Origin: Gambelia wislizenii
Lineage: Eukaryota; Chordata; Lepidosauria; Squamata; Crotaphytidae
Assembly: GCA_030847615.1 (NCBI GenBank)
Contig: JAUMIR010000001.1
Location: forward strand, 291,550,187-291,614,186
Direction of reading: 5' to 3'
DNA: 64,000 nucleotides
The position numbers and the translations under genes were made by a program. This document shows positions 31,344 through 42,745 of the stretch, one piece after another. The notes beneath the pieces were generated by a model. The model searched no databases. It was not told where the DNA came from and saw nothing but the letters and a program-made list of their open reading frames with translations. Positions within the stretch are counted from its first letter, which is position 1, and each line of letters begins with the position of its first letter.

Positions 31344-34300
31344 TTGGTTTTTCTTCGCAAATGAAGATTCAGGAAGGATTCATCCAGCGCTTTCTGCAAG
31401 TGCGATGATGACTAAAAAGGCCAATCTGAGATAAACAAGTCCAGTTGCAGAAAGCACAGCAGAAGGTCTCCTTGGGTGATGTTTCCAGGATGTGATTCTT
31501 TCTGCGTTGTCGTTTCTTTTCAAGACTTGTTCAGCGAGAGTTCTCAAATAAGGCTGCAGCATTGTGGATAGCGGATCTCCATGCCTCCCGATGTGAGGCC
31601 AGGGCGGACCATTGTTGGTGATCAATTTGGCCGAGCCTGAGATGTTGTTTCAGGGAGTCCTTATATCACTTTTTTGGAGCACCCCTCTTATGTTGACCCG
31701 TGGCGAGTTCACTACTTTTGGGAGGCGATGGTCCTCCATCCTAGAAATGTGCCCTGCACAACACAGCTGTGTTCTCAGTATCATGGCCTCAATGCTGGTG
31801 ATCCCTGCTTGCTCAAGGATAGCAACATTCGTCACATAGTCAGTCCAGTGTATATTTAGGATTGTGCATTGGCAGCGCTAATGAAAGCGTTCGACGAGTC
31901 GCAAGTGGTGGTGATAGGTGACCCATGTTTCAGACCCGTAAAGGAGAATAGACAGTACAATGCCTCTATACACACTGATTTTTGTGCTTCGCCTAAGGTG
32001 TTTGTTACTCCAGATTCTTTTGTAAAGTCTTCCAAATGTGCTATACGCCTTTGCTAATCTGTGATCGATCTCCTTGTCAATCTTGGCATCTGAGGAGATG
32101 ATGCTTCCCAGGTAGGTGAACTGCTTAATGGACTTAAGCACAGATTTGCCGATGCCAATGTGGGGATGATGGTGTTCATCCTGTGGTGCAGGCGAAGAGC
32201 AGCTCACGGACTAGATAGTTTAGAGTCTTAGTGTGAGCCCTCAGACGGCTTAAGTTAAACAAGCTACCATCAGTACGGTAACGTATATAGATGCCGTTGT
32301 CCTCTTCGAGCTCTGCCGTAGCCCTTTGGTGCATCATGCTGAAGATGATTGTAAATAAAGTTGGCACAAGAACACAACCTTGCTTCACTCCATGAGTTAT
32401 TGGAAAGGACTCTGAAAGAGCATTGCCATATCTGACTTGACCATGCTGGCCCTCATGTAATAAGATAATCATTTTGAGGAATTTGTGGGGACATCCTAGT
32501 CTTTCCAGGATCTGCCATAGGCCTTTTATACTCACACTGTTGAAGGCTTTGGTGAGGTTGACAAATGTTACACAGAGTCCCTTGTTCTGCTCTCTACATT
32601 TCTCTTGCAGTTGTCTAAGGGCAAATACCATATCTGTAGTACTCCTATTGGCTCTGAAGTGACATTGGCTTTCAGGAAGAAGTTCTTCTGCAATGGCAGG
32701 AACTAATCTGTTCAGGAGTATCCTTGCAAGGATTTTTCCAGCAATAGAGAGCAGTGTTATACCTCAATAGTTTGAGCAACTGGATTTTGCTCCTTTTTTC
32801 TTGTACAGGGTGATGATGATGCATCTCAGAGATCTGATGGCAGTTCCCCTTTTCCCCAGCAATTTACAAGGAGTTCATGGAATTTAACATGGAGTACATG
32901 ACCTCCGTGTTTCCAAACTTCAGGTGGGATTCCATCGATCCCAGCTGCCTTGTCGTTTTTCAACTGCTATATGGCCTTAAGTGTCTCTTCCAAAGCGGGA
33001 GCTATGTCCAATTCATTTTTCATTGGTTTTTGTATCATATGTTGGATGGCTGAGCTTTGGACTACTCGGTTGGCACTAAAGAGACTTTGAAAATGTTCAG
33101 CCCATCGATTCAGGATGGAGGCTTTATCAGTAACTAATGTTTGACCATCTGTATTGTATAAGGAGCTTTGGACCTGTAAGTAGTCCAAACACTGCTTTAA
33201 GAGCTTCATAAAATCCTCTAAGATAACCCAGATCTGCACAGCATTGTGTCTTTTTTGCTATATTGATCCACCACTCGTTATGCATGTCTCTGACTTTACG
33301 TTGAAGTTTACTACATGTGAGACGGAAAGCTGCTTTTCTTACATGGCAAGTTGGCTGGGCGAAGTATGCTCGTGAACAGTTCTCTTGTTTGCCAACAGCT
33401 CCTGGATCTCTTGGTTGTTTTCATCAAACCAGTCTTGGTTTTTCTTGTGGGAGAACCTGAGGGATTCTTCCGCAGACTGCAGGATGCTGTTTTTGATATT
33501 TTGCCAAAGCACTGTATGAGAAGGATCTATAGGATGGTCTTCAAGTTTTGTTTGCAGATTTGGCTGGAAGTTGTCTCTCATGGTAGCTTGTTGAAGATTG
33601 TTGATTTGGAGTCTCCTCTTTAAGGTGCCACCCCTCTTAGGTTTGAACTTAAGATGAAAGTTTAGTTTACATCTTACGAGGCGATGATCTGTTTGGCATT
33701 CTGAACTGGGAATCACTCGAGTATGGTGGACATTGAGAATGTTTTTCTGGCGGACTAGAACATAGTCAATGAGGTGCCAATGTTTGGATTGGGGATGCAT
33801 CCAGGTTGTCTTCAAGCTATCTTTCTGCTGAAAGATAGTGTTTGTAATAGTCAGCTGTTGTTCTGCACAGAACTCTAGCAAGAGGCATCCATTATCATTG
33901 CAATTTCCAACACCATGCTTGCCTAAGACACCTTTCCAGGCTTCAGAGTTCTTTCCTATCCTGGCATTGAAGTCACCAAGGATAATAATTTTATCTTCTA
34001 CAGGGACTTTTTGTATCAGTTGGCATAGGTCTGTGTAGAATTTGTTTTTCTCTACAGGGTTGGCTTGCATAGTTGGGGCATATATACTGAAGAAAACAAC
34101 ATGTGGGAGGCGTAAGGAAATAATGCGATCAGAGTGTCCTGTTGGCAAGGTTTCGAGTTTGGAGGCAGTGGAGTTTTTAATAATAAAGCCTACTCCTGAA
34201 AAAAAAATTTTGGGGGGGGGGTTTACCAGACCAGTAAAGTGTGTAGCCGGCGTCGTGTTCCTTAAGGCTGCCTTCCTCATGGAGACGAACTTCACTAAGA

Positions 34301-35177
34301 GCAGTGATGTCAATATTAAGTTGTGATAGTTCATGGGCTATTAGAGCAGAATGACGCTTAGGCCATCCACTATCTGCAGAGTCTTGCATGGTTCTGATGT
34401 TCCAGCATGCAAGTGTCAGTTTATTTACACCTTTGGAGGCCGGTGTGTGCCTTTGTTTCTTTGCCTTGGTTTGACCGCATCAGAAGATGCCTGTTGGCCG
34501 CGGCTAGCCAACCAGGTAGATGGGGATGAGCTTTCATTAGGCCACCTTTTCTAGGCCCCTCTCCATCTGGAGCAAGCAGTGCTCTCCTTAAAAAAGGCTG
34601 CTTGGTCATTCAGAATAAGACTGTTATCCCCCAGGTCAGCCTCGAGCGACCAAAGTCCTGAACCGCCTGCATGCAGGGTTGTGTCTGCGGCTTCCAGTGC
34701 ATCTTTACACCTGCCAGTTTCATCCCTCGCCTATCGCTACAGGGCTTTTTTGGAATTGGATTTGTCCTTCGAGCCTGTGCAATGGATTTTTCTGGTGGAG
34801 CGCAGTGTGCACAGAACTGTCCTCACTCTTTAAACCAAAGGTTCATCTGCTGTGGCCTTGCAAGCATGGATGGTAGCAGCGAGGTCCTCGGATCGTAGGT
34901 TTGATTAGAGTTTCCTTCTCTTAGATGGTTGACCTTACAGGGTTGGACGAGCACCATCTGCCTGGGTTTGCGATTAGAGTTTTCCTTCTCCTAGGATGGT
35001 TGCCATAAGGCTAGAGAGCCCGTCCTGCTCTTTGACGCTCTTTGTCAGACCCTTCAGTTTTGACCTGTCTGGCATGGAAGACCCTACCGGTGGCTATTAT
35101 GCCACCGCCAGCATAGCTCAAAACATCATTAGGGTATGCAAGCCTCTCTCCCACAACAAGGGGGCGTCAATGGAGAG
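31344..35177 (-). mobile_element. Full-length non-LTR retrotransposon, copy 3
   Basis: About 3,834 bp, same family and same strand as copy 1, with both true ends present and an exact 12-bp flanking duplication. The 5' end (GTCAATGGAGAG on the plus strand, at 35,166-35,177) is identical in position to copy 1. The difference in length comes from internal deletions. The largest removes about 125 bases corresponding to 15,501-15,625 of copy 1. The endonuclease part is better preserved than in copy 1: one frame runs from about 34,200 to 33,339 through all later catalytic blocks. The GA tail is almost absent (the left junction reads GGTTTTTCTTCGC). The copy is inactive. Confidence 0.9.
31371..34440 (-). 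pseudogene. LINE polyprotein of copy 3, broken
   Basis: WNIRT lies near 34,400 and SEVRLHEEGS near 34,280. A frame break falls at a run of ten G, four T and nine A (plus strand, 34,192-34,222). The frame then continues with YAPT, GDFNARIG, IDYVLV and TDHRLV down to 33,339. In the reverse transcriptase, a VNLTKAFN block replaces the usual VDLTKAFD, so the motif A catalytic aspartate is changed to Asn. GVKQGC remains. The FADD motif is lost in the 125-base deletion at 32,194/32,195. The zinc finger region persists near 31,398-31,460, though its frame is shifted relative to the reverse transcriptase. With both catalytic aspartate blocks damaged it cannot make active polymerase. Confidence 0.85.
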
Positions 35178-35189
35178 GCTATACCACCT
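35178..35189. repeat. Target-site duplication of LINE copy 3, right
   Basis: Exact partner of 31,332-31,343. Confidence 0.9.
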
Positions 35190-36242
35190 CCTGTGATGCT
35201 AAAGCTGTTAGTACTGTATATTAGACACTTTTTCATGTTATCAAAAGTGTATAAATTCTGCTAGCTGGGCCTGGGAATTTCCAGGGATTTTATGCAAAGA
35301 TTTCACTGAAGATTCCCCAATCAACATACTTGCTGAGGGTGAGATGTTCTGGCAAATCCAATCAAAACCTTGCAGTCTTCCCTTTGTAGCTATGGGTTTT
35401 AGAAGTACATTGGAAGAACTGAGCAACCAGCTGAAAACGTGATCCGGTTCTGTCCCACACAGAAGTTAGCTAAATTACTTTGGCATGGTCCCAAACACTT
35501 TTGTGGCCATGCCAAAGTTGCCAAGGACATTCCCTATAACAAGGAAAGTGACCCATATTTCTTGGTCACTTTATTGGACACATGCCTATAGTTCAAGCAA
35601 AAGAGCATGGGCTCATACTAAATTGAGTCCTTGCCTGTCAGCCAACTGGTGATATCATGAAATCACAGTTGTGTAAATCTCCCACTCAGTTGAAATGTTT
35701 CTTCTGTTATATCAATTATTTGCATGCTAATGTAATTGCACTGTACTACTAAATATAATAATACTACACAAGAGTAATAATATATCACATAGTTGTAAAT
35801 AGATTAAAAAAGAAGCCATCTGTACTACCAAAGATCAGTAAGGACCCACATTAAAAATGCCAACCTATGGGCTGATCAATTAAACTAACACATTGGATTA
35901 ATTTTCATGCAACAGTTTTAGTCCTCTTTGAAAATATTTATTTCACACATCTTAATTTCATAGCTTCACTGCAGCTTTGCTCTTATTCTCACATAGGAAC
36001 ATGACAAATGTCTGTGTCTCTATTCCAACAAAATTTTAGCCATATTGAGGCATTTTGAAATAGGATACATACAGAAGAAATGGGGATGGTACTCTTTTTG
36101 TTGTGCTGCTTCTAACCTAATCTCCTTGTCAAGATTGTGAATGCAGTCACAGTCCTCTGTGCATCAAGGAAACTTGACAGAGCAGAGTTGCGAATCTTGT
36201 TTATGAATAGTTGGGGTAAACCATGTTTATCCAAACATAGGC
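35190..36242. other. Unassigned sequence
   Basis: No gene or repeat is recognised. AT-rich around 35,700-35,960. Confidence 0.35.
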
Positions 36243-36440
36243 TGCTGACACACTGTGGAAATAATGCAGTTTGACATGGCTTTTACTGCCATGGCTCAAT
36301 GCTATGGGATTCTAGGATTTGTAGTTGTGTGGGATATTTAGCCTTCTCTGTCAGACCACTCTAGTGCCACAACAAACTACAAATCCCAGGATTCTAGAGG
36401 ATGGAACCATGATAGTTAAAGCAGTGTCAAACTGAGAGTG
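36243..36440. mobile_element. Palindromic MITE, Harbinger-like family
   Basis: AATAATGCAGTTTGACATGG and its decayed inverse near 36,415-36,435, with CCATGGCTCAATGCTATGGG inside, match the family of 19,304-19,525 and 40,232-40,440. Termini are mutated. Non-coding. Confidence 0.6.
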
Positions 36441-36449
36441 CTTGCCATG

Positions 36450-36737
36450 TAACCCAGAACCTCCTCCTGCACTTGTCTGGCCAATCAGTTTGTGTTTTCT
36501 CTCATTTGGGCAACCAATCAGATTGATTTATTTGTCCTAATGAGCGGAAATATGCACCCTCATGTTGTTGTTGTTGTTTTAAAGACAGAGAAAGTCACAA
36601 AGGCTTTTCTGGAGAAGTTTTTGCTGGTTTTGGCCCCCCTCCTTCACAATGTGTCCAAATCAGGCAGAATGCCATTAAGACAGGTAGGATTCTCCTCGCA
36701 TTCTGTGAGGAGTTTTTTCACCATTTGGACAACCCCA
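36450..36737. mobile_element. Truncated GGTCCTGTC-family MITE
   Basis: Shares GGCCAATCAG, a GTCCTAATGA block and the terminus TTTTCACCATTTGGACA with 11,213-11,768 and 57,000-57,482. Only the right half of the element is present. The 120-codon frame here (36,492-36,854) is not conserved in the other copies. Confidence 0.55.
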
Positions 36738-37405
36738 CTGTTACAATGGCACTTCGCTTTCCCTGTCAACACATGGAGAACAGGGGTGGGAATGGTCAGG
36801 ACCAAAGCATGCAACCTAGTTCCTCCTGCCCATATTCTGTTTCTGGACCCCTGAAGAGGACTACAGCCTGCCTTCATTCTCCATTAAGATTCTTTCTCCC
36901 TGACAATACATAAGTTGGTATAGTTTATGCTTAAATCAGACTTAGCATTTCTAATTCTCAGTCCACTTACTCAAGAGTTGCCCCGTTGAGAGACTGCTCC
37001 TAAGCAAATAATTTCAAGATTCTGATGCAAAGCTTCTCTTTTTCTTGTGTTGTAGAGTCTTGCTTTGTTTGCTCATTGTCAGTGGGTTTGGTTTGTTGCT
37101 TGTGTTGCTGTAAGTACACCTCGAAGAACTGATTTTTCTAAATTTGGCCTTCCTTCACATCCTATTGTAGGTGTTGAGACAGGAACATGATATATATTTT
37201 GTACACACAGAAATGTGCCGTTACAGTAAATAGCTTCAGCATATAGTCCATAGGATGGTATAGTTCCCTAAGAGCGTCTGTCTTTTTGATCCTGAAATGC
37301 ATTAACACTAAATTATGTTATGAGATAATCTTCTAATATCCTATATGAGTTCCTCCTCCTTCTTTTTCTCCCTCAGCCTTTCTCTGGGTATGATGTATAA
37401 GACTG
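36738..37405. other. Unassigned sequence
   Basis: No recognised feature. Confidence 0.35.
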
Positions 37406-37407
37406 TA

Positions 37408-38068
37408 TTCCGGCGTATAAGATGACTGGGCATATAAGATGACCCCCCCCAATTTTTAAGTCAAAAGATAGACTTTAGGGTATACTTGCCATATAAGACA
37501 ATCCCCCATCACCCACCCTCCCCGAAGCCATGATCGGGCTCCCCTTCATGGCTTCGGGAGGGTGGCTGGTGGCTGGAAAGCTTCCCCCCTCCAGCCAGCC
37601 ACCCTTACTGAAGCCTTTCCAAAGCAGGCTGAGGAATTGCGGGGGATGGCTGCCTGGCTGGGAAGAGGCTCAGTCACCTCCCACGATTCTCCAACCCAGG
37701 AGGAGGCAGGCCAGCCTCCTCGGGAGTTGGGGAATTGCGGGGGATGCCTGGCCAGCCTGGGAGAGGCTCAGCCACCTCCCACCCAGGAAGGCTTCCCCCC
37801 CATGCAGCCTCAGTGGCTGGGAGGCAATCCTCTCCATGACTCAGAGTCACGGAGAAGACCCCCTCCCACCCAGCAAGGCTCCCCCCGGTGCAGTTGCACC
37901 GGGCAGGGGGGGGTAAGGTGACTAGCAAGCTTCCCCCCCAGCCAGCCACCTCTGTTGTTCCGAGTCCGAGATGGGGCTGGCAGAGCCCCACTTGTATCCG
38001 GCGTATAAGACGGCCCCTGACTTTTCAACTGATTTTACAGGCTGAAAAAGTAGTCTTATACGCCGGAA
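37408..38068. mobile_element. TA-flanked MITE with GC-rich interior
   Basis: 661 bp. TIRs are TTCCGGCGTATAAGATGAC at the left and the inverse of TTCCGGCGTATAAGACTAC at the right, with TA outside both ends (37,406-37,407 and 38,069-38,070). Further ATAAGAC blocks lie inside each end. The central part (about 37,500-37,975) is GC-rich and repetitive, with repeated blocks such as GAGGCTCAGYCACCTCCCAC and GGCTTCCCCCC. Long open frames on both strands here follow from the low density of stop codons and are not genes. The TA duplication fits a Tc1/mariner-type element, probably Tigger-like. Confidence 0.7.
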
Positions 38069-38125
38069 TATACGATATGTGTTTAACTGAGGAACCCGGG
38101 GAAATATAGTTGTATATACATATAC

Positions 38126-38147
38126 GTGTGTGTGTGTGTGTGTGTGT
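38126..38147. repeat. (GT)n microsatellite
   Basis: About 11 GT units following a TATACATATAC stretch. Confidence 0.95.
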
Positions 38148-39431
38148 ACATCTTTATTAGAATTTGTGCCAAATAACAACTCCCAGAAAATTTGGAGTGG
38201 GGTAGGGTGAATTGAGGGGAAGTAATATAGTTCTACTTGTCATTATAAATGTATAGTGTAGACACCTTAATTCTCTTTTGCACTCTTCCCCATTCTCACT
38301 GTATCTTTCTGCCTTATATTTTAAATCCAACATTGTGCTACAGGCATTCCCTATGTTAAGTTATGCCAGCATCACTACCTGAATATCAATTCAGTAAGGG
38401 GCTGGATTGAGAAGGGAGTTAGACAAATTATTTTCTTGCCCTGTCTAGTGCTATTCAGACACGGTACCTGAAGAAAATGATAAACTACTTCACATCTGCC
38501 TTATAAATATATTCTTAGCTTTATCAGACAGGACTGAAATAGTGGAATTATGATGAGATAGTATCACAAACGAGTTCCTGCTATCTCATGAGGTCACCGT
38601 CCTCCTGTGGTCTGTGTGGGCTCCACCCATTAATTAGACATAACTTTTAATTGATGAGCAAAGCCATCAATAGCTGTCAATATCACTCTTTTCACAGTAT
38701 TGATGAACATGCAATAATCATGTCCCACTGTAATTGCAAGATTATAGCATGAATGGGTGGTCCTCTTCTCCCCTTCCCCTTTCCCAGTGAGAACACATAA
38801 TGAAAATTCCAGGGAAGAACGTGAAGAGGACCTACAGGATGCTCTTTTAATCAACTGTCACCTTTTCTTGGTATCTTTTTATGTTTGTTTAAGTGTTTAC
38901 TTATGAATTTCTTTGGTTATTTATTTGTTTTTAGTATTTTAGAACAAAGTTGCATCTTCATGTGAGGACAGCTGAAATTTCTCCCACGCAAAATTGCGGA
39001 AGTAAAAATTTTCTTACAGGTGCAGCGCTGGTCAGCAGGAGGCATTCATACTGCGTCATTAGAAGGCGATGCAAAGACAAGTGAAGCTGCATGTGAGTCC
39101 CATTGCTGGGAGAAAGGCGGGATAGAAATGAATAAAATGTTAAAAAATGTTACTAGTGTATAGTGAGAGTTGAAATCCCATTCTTAAACCAATAGTAGTG
39201 GTCATGCAATAATTCTGTGGTGGTAGTATTGTGCGGTTATGGCGACATGCAATAATTGCTGTAATCATGCCACTATGTTTCTGCTTTCCTCAGTCGTGGA
39301 ATTACAGCATTTTTAGATGCTAGTTTGATGAAGTCCTCTGTCACACATCCTCAACCAGTCATTTCTCACTCATGTAGAGAACTCTATTCCTTGCATGCCC
39401 GAGAAAATTTTACCATTCCTTAAAATACTAC
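38148..39431. other. Mostly unassigned; one short LINE-like tail
   Basis: GAGAAAGGCGGGATAGAAAT followed by GAATAAAATG at 39,108-39,145 resembles an L2-type LINE 3' tail. The remaining 1.2 kb shows nothing recognised. Confidence 0.4.
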
Positions 39432-39697
39432 ATTTATATCTAGACAGAATATAAATAAAATAATACTTACTGTGGAATTTGTTGCTTAATGGTAAGGCCA
39501 AAGTCTGATATTAAAGCCTCATGCCTGTGTGCAACAACAAATGTTTCCTTCATTCCAGTGGAAAGGGCAGCCTCAGGCTCCATCTGAACTGCAGAAATAA
39601 TCCAGTTTGACACTGCTTTAACTGCCATGGCTCAATGCTATGGAATCCTGGGATGTGTGGTTTGTTGTAGCACCAGAGCTCTCTGACAGAGTAGGCT
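39432..39697. repeat. 266-bp direct repeat, left copy
   Basis: Matches 40,087-40,352 at about 256 of 266 positions, without visible gaps. Includes the first half of a Harbinger-like MITE (39,577-39,697), cut off exactly where the LINE stub begins. Confidence 0.85.
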
Positions 39698-40080
39698 TTC
39701 TCTCTCTGGCTTTTCTTTGCAAACGATTCAGGAAGGACTCATCCCGCACTTTCTACAAGCGCACTGATGATTAAAAAGGCCAATCTGAGATAAACAAGTC
39801 CGGTTGCAGAAAGCACAGCAGAAGGTCTCCTTGGGTGACATTTCCGGGTTGTGGTTCTTTCTGCGTTGTCATTTCTCTTCAAGACTTGTTCGGCATGAGT
39901 TCTCAAATAAAGCTGCAGCATTGTGGATAGTGCATCTCCATGCCTCCCAATGTGAGGCCAGGGCGGACCATTGTTGGTGATCAATTTGGCCGAGCCTGAG
40001 ATGTTGTTTCAGGGAGTCCTTGTATCGCCTTTTTGGAGCACCCCTCTTACGCTGACCTGCGGCGAGTTCACCGTAGAGTA
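39698..40080 (-). mobile_element. LINE copy 4, 3' stub
   Basis: About 383 bp of the same element: from the 3' CT/GA tract and zinc finger region to the coding part equivalent to position 15,018 of copy 1. The frame beginning ILYGELAAG and running through KRGAPKRRYKDSLK is open here to about 39,869, which shows the C-terminal sequence that the other copies have broken. The left junction is the GA-tail end and the right junction a 5' truncation, as expected of a LINE insertion. Confidence 0.85.
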
Positions 40081-40086
40081 TACTGT

Positions 40087-40352
40087 ATTTATATCTAGAC
40101 TGAATAGAAATAAAATAATACTTACTGTGAAATTTGTTGCTTAATGGTAAGGCCAAAGTCTGATATTAAAGCCTCATGCCTGTGTGCCACAACAAATGTT
40201 TCCCTCATTTCAGTGGAAAGGGCAGCCTCAGGCTCCATCTGAACTGCAGAAATAATCCAGTTTGACACTGCTTTAACTGCCATGGTTCAATGCTATGGAA
40301 TCCTGGGGTTTGTGGTTTGTTGTAGCACCAGAGCTCTCTGACAGAGAAGGCT
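40087..40352. repeat. 266-bp direct repeat, right copy
   Basis: Partner of 39,432-39,697. This copy continues without interruption into the second half of the MITE, so it represents the undisturbed order of the target sequence. Confidence 0.85.
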
Positions 40353-40440
40353 AAATATCTCATGAAACTACAAATCCCAGAATTCTATAGCATTGAGCCA
40401 TGGCAGTTAAAGTAGTGCCAAACTGGATTACGACTTCAGT
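40232..40440. mobile_element. Palindromic MITE, Harbinger-like family
   Basis: AACTGCAGAAATAATCCAGT at the left and a decayed inverse at the right (GCCAAACTGGATTACGACTT). The middle reads CCATGGTTCAATGCTATGGA and its inverse TATAGCATTGAGCCATGGCA. It is the target into which the LINE stub inserted. Confidence 0.7.
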
Positions 40441-40697
40441 GTTGATACTTGCCATACAACTGGCCCCTCCACTGAAATCGAGGGGAAAGCCTGTATGTGC
40501 AGGAGCACCAGATTCTCCTTGTCACATTACACTGGTAGCATGTAAAAGTGATGAACATGTGAGTCACTCCTGTTAAATGCTGCTCCATATGCTATTGAGC
40601 AGTACACTTGTAAGAGGCATGTTTTATATCTCCTACCAAGGATCTTGACTAACTGTTGGTTGGCTTGGCACAGCTGAGACTATAAGTGTATCTATAG

Positions 40698-40859
40698 CAG
40701 TGCTACTCAAAGTGGTTGTTCCTCGACTGGTGCTAGTCTGTGAGCTATTGACTGCCAGTTTATGGAGCATTTCCAATGGACATAAATATGGTATTCTTTC
40801 CTGGCACATTGGGGGTGGGGATTGCTGGTCCCCCAGATTAGATAGCCTGAGAAGCACTG
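40698..40859. mobile_element. hAT-type MITE
   Basis: Begins CAGTGCTACTCAAAGTGG and ends CTGAGAAGCACTG. CAGTG termini are typical of hAT. An 8-bp duplication is not preserved. Confidence 0.55.
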
Positions 40860-40889
40860 ATTCACACCAGACCATTATTGCTGTTTGAT

Positions 40890-41115
40890 ACCACTTTTAA
40901 CTGTCCTAGGTCCATCCTATACAATCCTGGGATTTATAATTCAGTGAGGTACTTTGGATGGTTTCTGCTCTTGAGCTTTACATGCACATTCCCTTGAACT
41001 ACAGCATTAGAGCTCTTTGGCAGCAGAAAATTCTAAGTAGCTCAACCAAACTACAAATCCCAGGATTCCATAGGATGTAACCGTGGCAATTAAAGTGGTA
41101 TTGAAAAGCTGTGTG
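40890..41115. mobile_element. Palindromic MITE, TTTCACACTAC family, third copy
   Basis: TACCACTTTTAACTGTCCTA near the left and GGCAATTAAAGTGGTATTG near the right are inverted. CCTGGGATTTATAATTCAG pairs with the CTACAAATCCCAGGATTCC block. Non-coding. Confidence 0.55.
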
Positions 41116-41339
41116 ATGTAGAAACACTCCATATTTCTTCAGGAACATGAAAAAGGGGGTGGAAACCTAATGTAGACCAATATAGCATGGCCTAACATGA
41201 TGGTGGGGTTGGTGGAAATCCTAATCACAACTGACTACTCTAATCTTCAGCAGGGCAGCGATTGGCATCCTTTCCCTCAAGCTAAGAAGCATAATATCCA
41301 GTGCTATTGGTTATTTTGGCACCCAACAGAGAAAACCCT

Positions 41340-41472
41340 GTAAGTACCTTCTTTGGAGGTTTTTAAACAGATGCTGGATGGCCATCTGTCGGGAATGATT
41401 TGATTGTATATTCCTGCATGGCAGGGGGTTGGACTGGATGGCCTTGAGGTCTCTTCCAACTCTGTGATTCTA
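41340..41472 (+). mobile_element. CR1 LINE 3' end
   Basis: GGAGGTTTTTAAACAGATGC, TGGATGGCCATCTGTC, GGCAGGGGGTTGGACTGGAT and the terminal CTCTGTGATTCTA are the hallmark of amniote CR1 3' ends. Opposite orientation to the fragment at 24,530. Strongly 5'-truncated. Confidence 0.9.
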
Positions 41473-41654
41473 CCTCTCCTCAATTAATCAGCCTCTAATT
41501 AAATAATTAATAATTTGCTATCCTTTCATAACAACCAAAATCAGCTGCCTAAGGCAGCCACTTCAATTTGTGTAATGGTTAGGAAAATCCTAGCCCTGCT
41601 GAGGCTGTGGGGATGCAAGAAATAAGAAATAGGGGTAAAATGTAAACAATTTAA

Positions 41655-41720
41655 CCTACAATCCTATACCCATTTAGTTGAGAATATGCCTCCATGGGAC
41701 TTACTTCTGATTATACAGTA
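41655..41720. repeat. Short palindromic squamate repeat
   Basis: CTACAATCCTATACCCATTT and ATGGGACTTACTTCTG match the family of 29,720-29,800 and 56,427-56,506. Confidence 0.5.
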
Positions 41721-42589
41721 TATGTACAGTATATGTACAAGGTGTACTGCTAAAGTATTAATTGTTGCCAGAAACAGTTCATGTGAATCTTCATTCATGA
41801 AATATGATTCAACATATAACACCTTTGGTTGGGGGCATATTATTTGTACTTTTGTTCTCCTTTTTCAAATTCTTTGATTTGTTTCAATTAGCAATTACAT
41901 CATAGACATTACACAAATCCCAATGGAAGTTTTTTATTTTATTTTAGTCCAACTGTGATATGAAGGGCTACATTTTATTTTACTTTTTTTGGAGCCAAAA
42001 CTTAGATTGGAACAGTTTTCTTTCAAGAAGACAGTCCCTATTTATAATTAAAATATAACTCAAACATGACATAAATTTTCCCACTTATGAGAATTTTGAC
42101 TTCACAGAACCACAAATTAGTCATTACTGCATGCCAGAAAGAGCTTTAGACTCTTTTCTCCTTCACCAAGTCTTGCCAAAAATTCTCTACAGGGGATAGT
42201 AATGAATTTATGTGGTTTAAATACAGCATGAAACAAAGGAAGTTAATTAAAAGAAGTTGGGGGGATAGGGAAAGGAATAGAGAAGAGAGATGTCTGCTCC
42301 AGACAAGACAAAAATGGTCTCCATGTATATTGTATGCCTGTTTCTCTTGTTATGTGAAGGAGCATCTAGCAAAACTGCCCTTTTATGCAATGTTAGAATA
42401 TGCAAAACAGAAAAGAGTCTGTTGCAGTCTTCCAAGACCGCTTCTAACTTTCCACAGATGGGGAACATGGACATGTACTTTTATATCAGCAATAGAACAA
42501 ACAAAGTAGGGTTGCCAGAATGAAAACTGAAGAGGGCTCCCTTACCTTTAATGGATATGTAGAAGAAGGAATTTCAGCAGGTGTTACCT
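41721..42589. other. Unassigned sequence
   Basis: Overlapping plus-strand frames at 42,210-42,523 show no domain and are judged chance. Confidence 0.35.
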
Positions 42590-42745
42590 GGCTGTATGTG
42601 TGTATGTGCCTTCAAATCACCTGTCGACTTGTGGAAACCCCATGAATTTCATAGGCTTTTCTTAGGCAAGGACTCCTCAGAGGTGGTTTTGCCAGTTCCT
42701 TCCACTGAAATATAGCCTAGGCAAGGTATGGCACCATCCTGAGCA
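42590..42745 (-). mobile_element. SINE/BovB-type tail fragment
   Basis: GTGCCTTCAAATCACCTGTC, CCCCATGAATTTCATAGG and CTCAGAGGTGGTTTTGCCAG form a block widespread in lizard SINEs with BovB- or 5S-related heads. A close relative lies at 58,716-58,850. The promoter head is missing in both. Confidence 0.6.

Noticed and set aside
37530..38028. Several overlapping open frames of 70-130 codons on both strands
   Set aside because: They fall in the GC-rich core of a TA-flanked MITE, in four or more frames at once, with proline/glycine-rich peptides and no domain.
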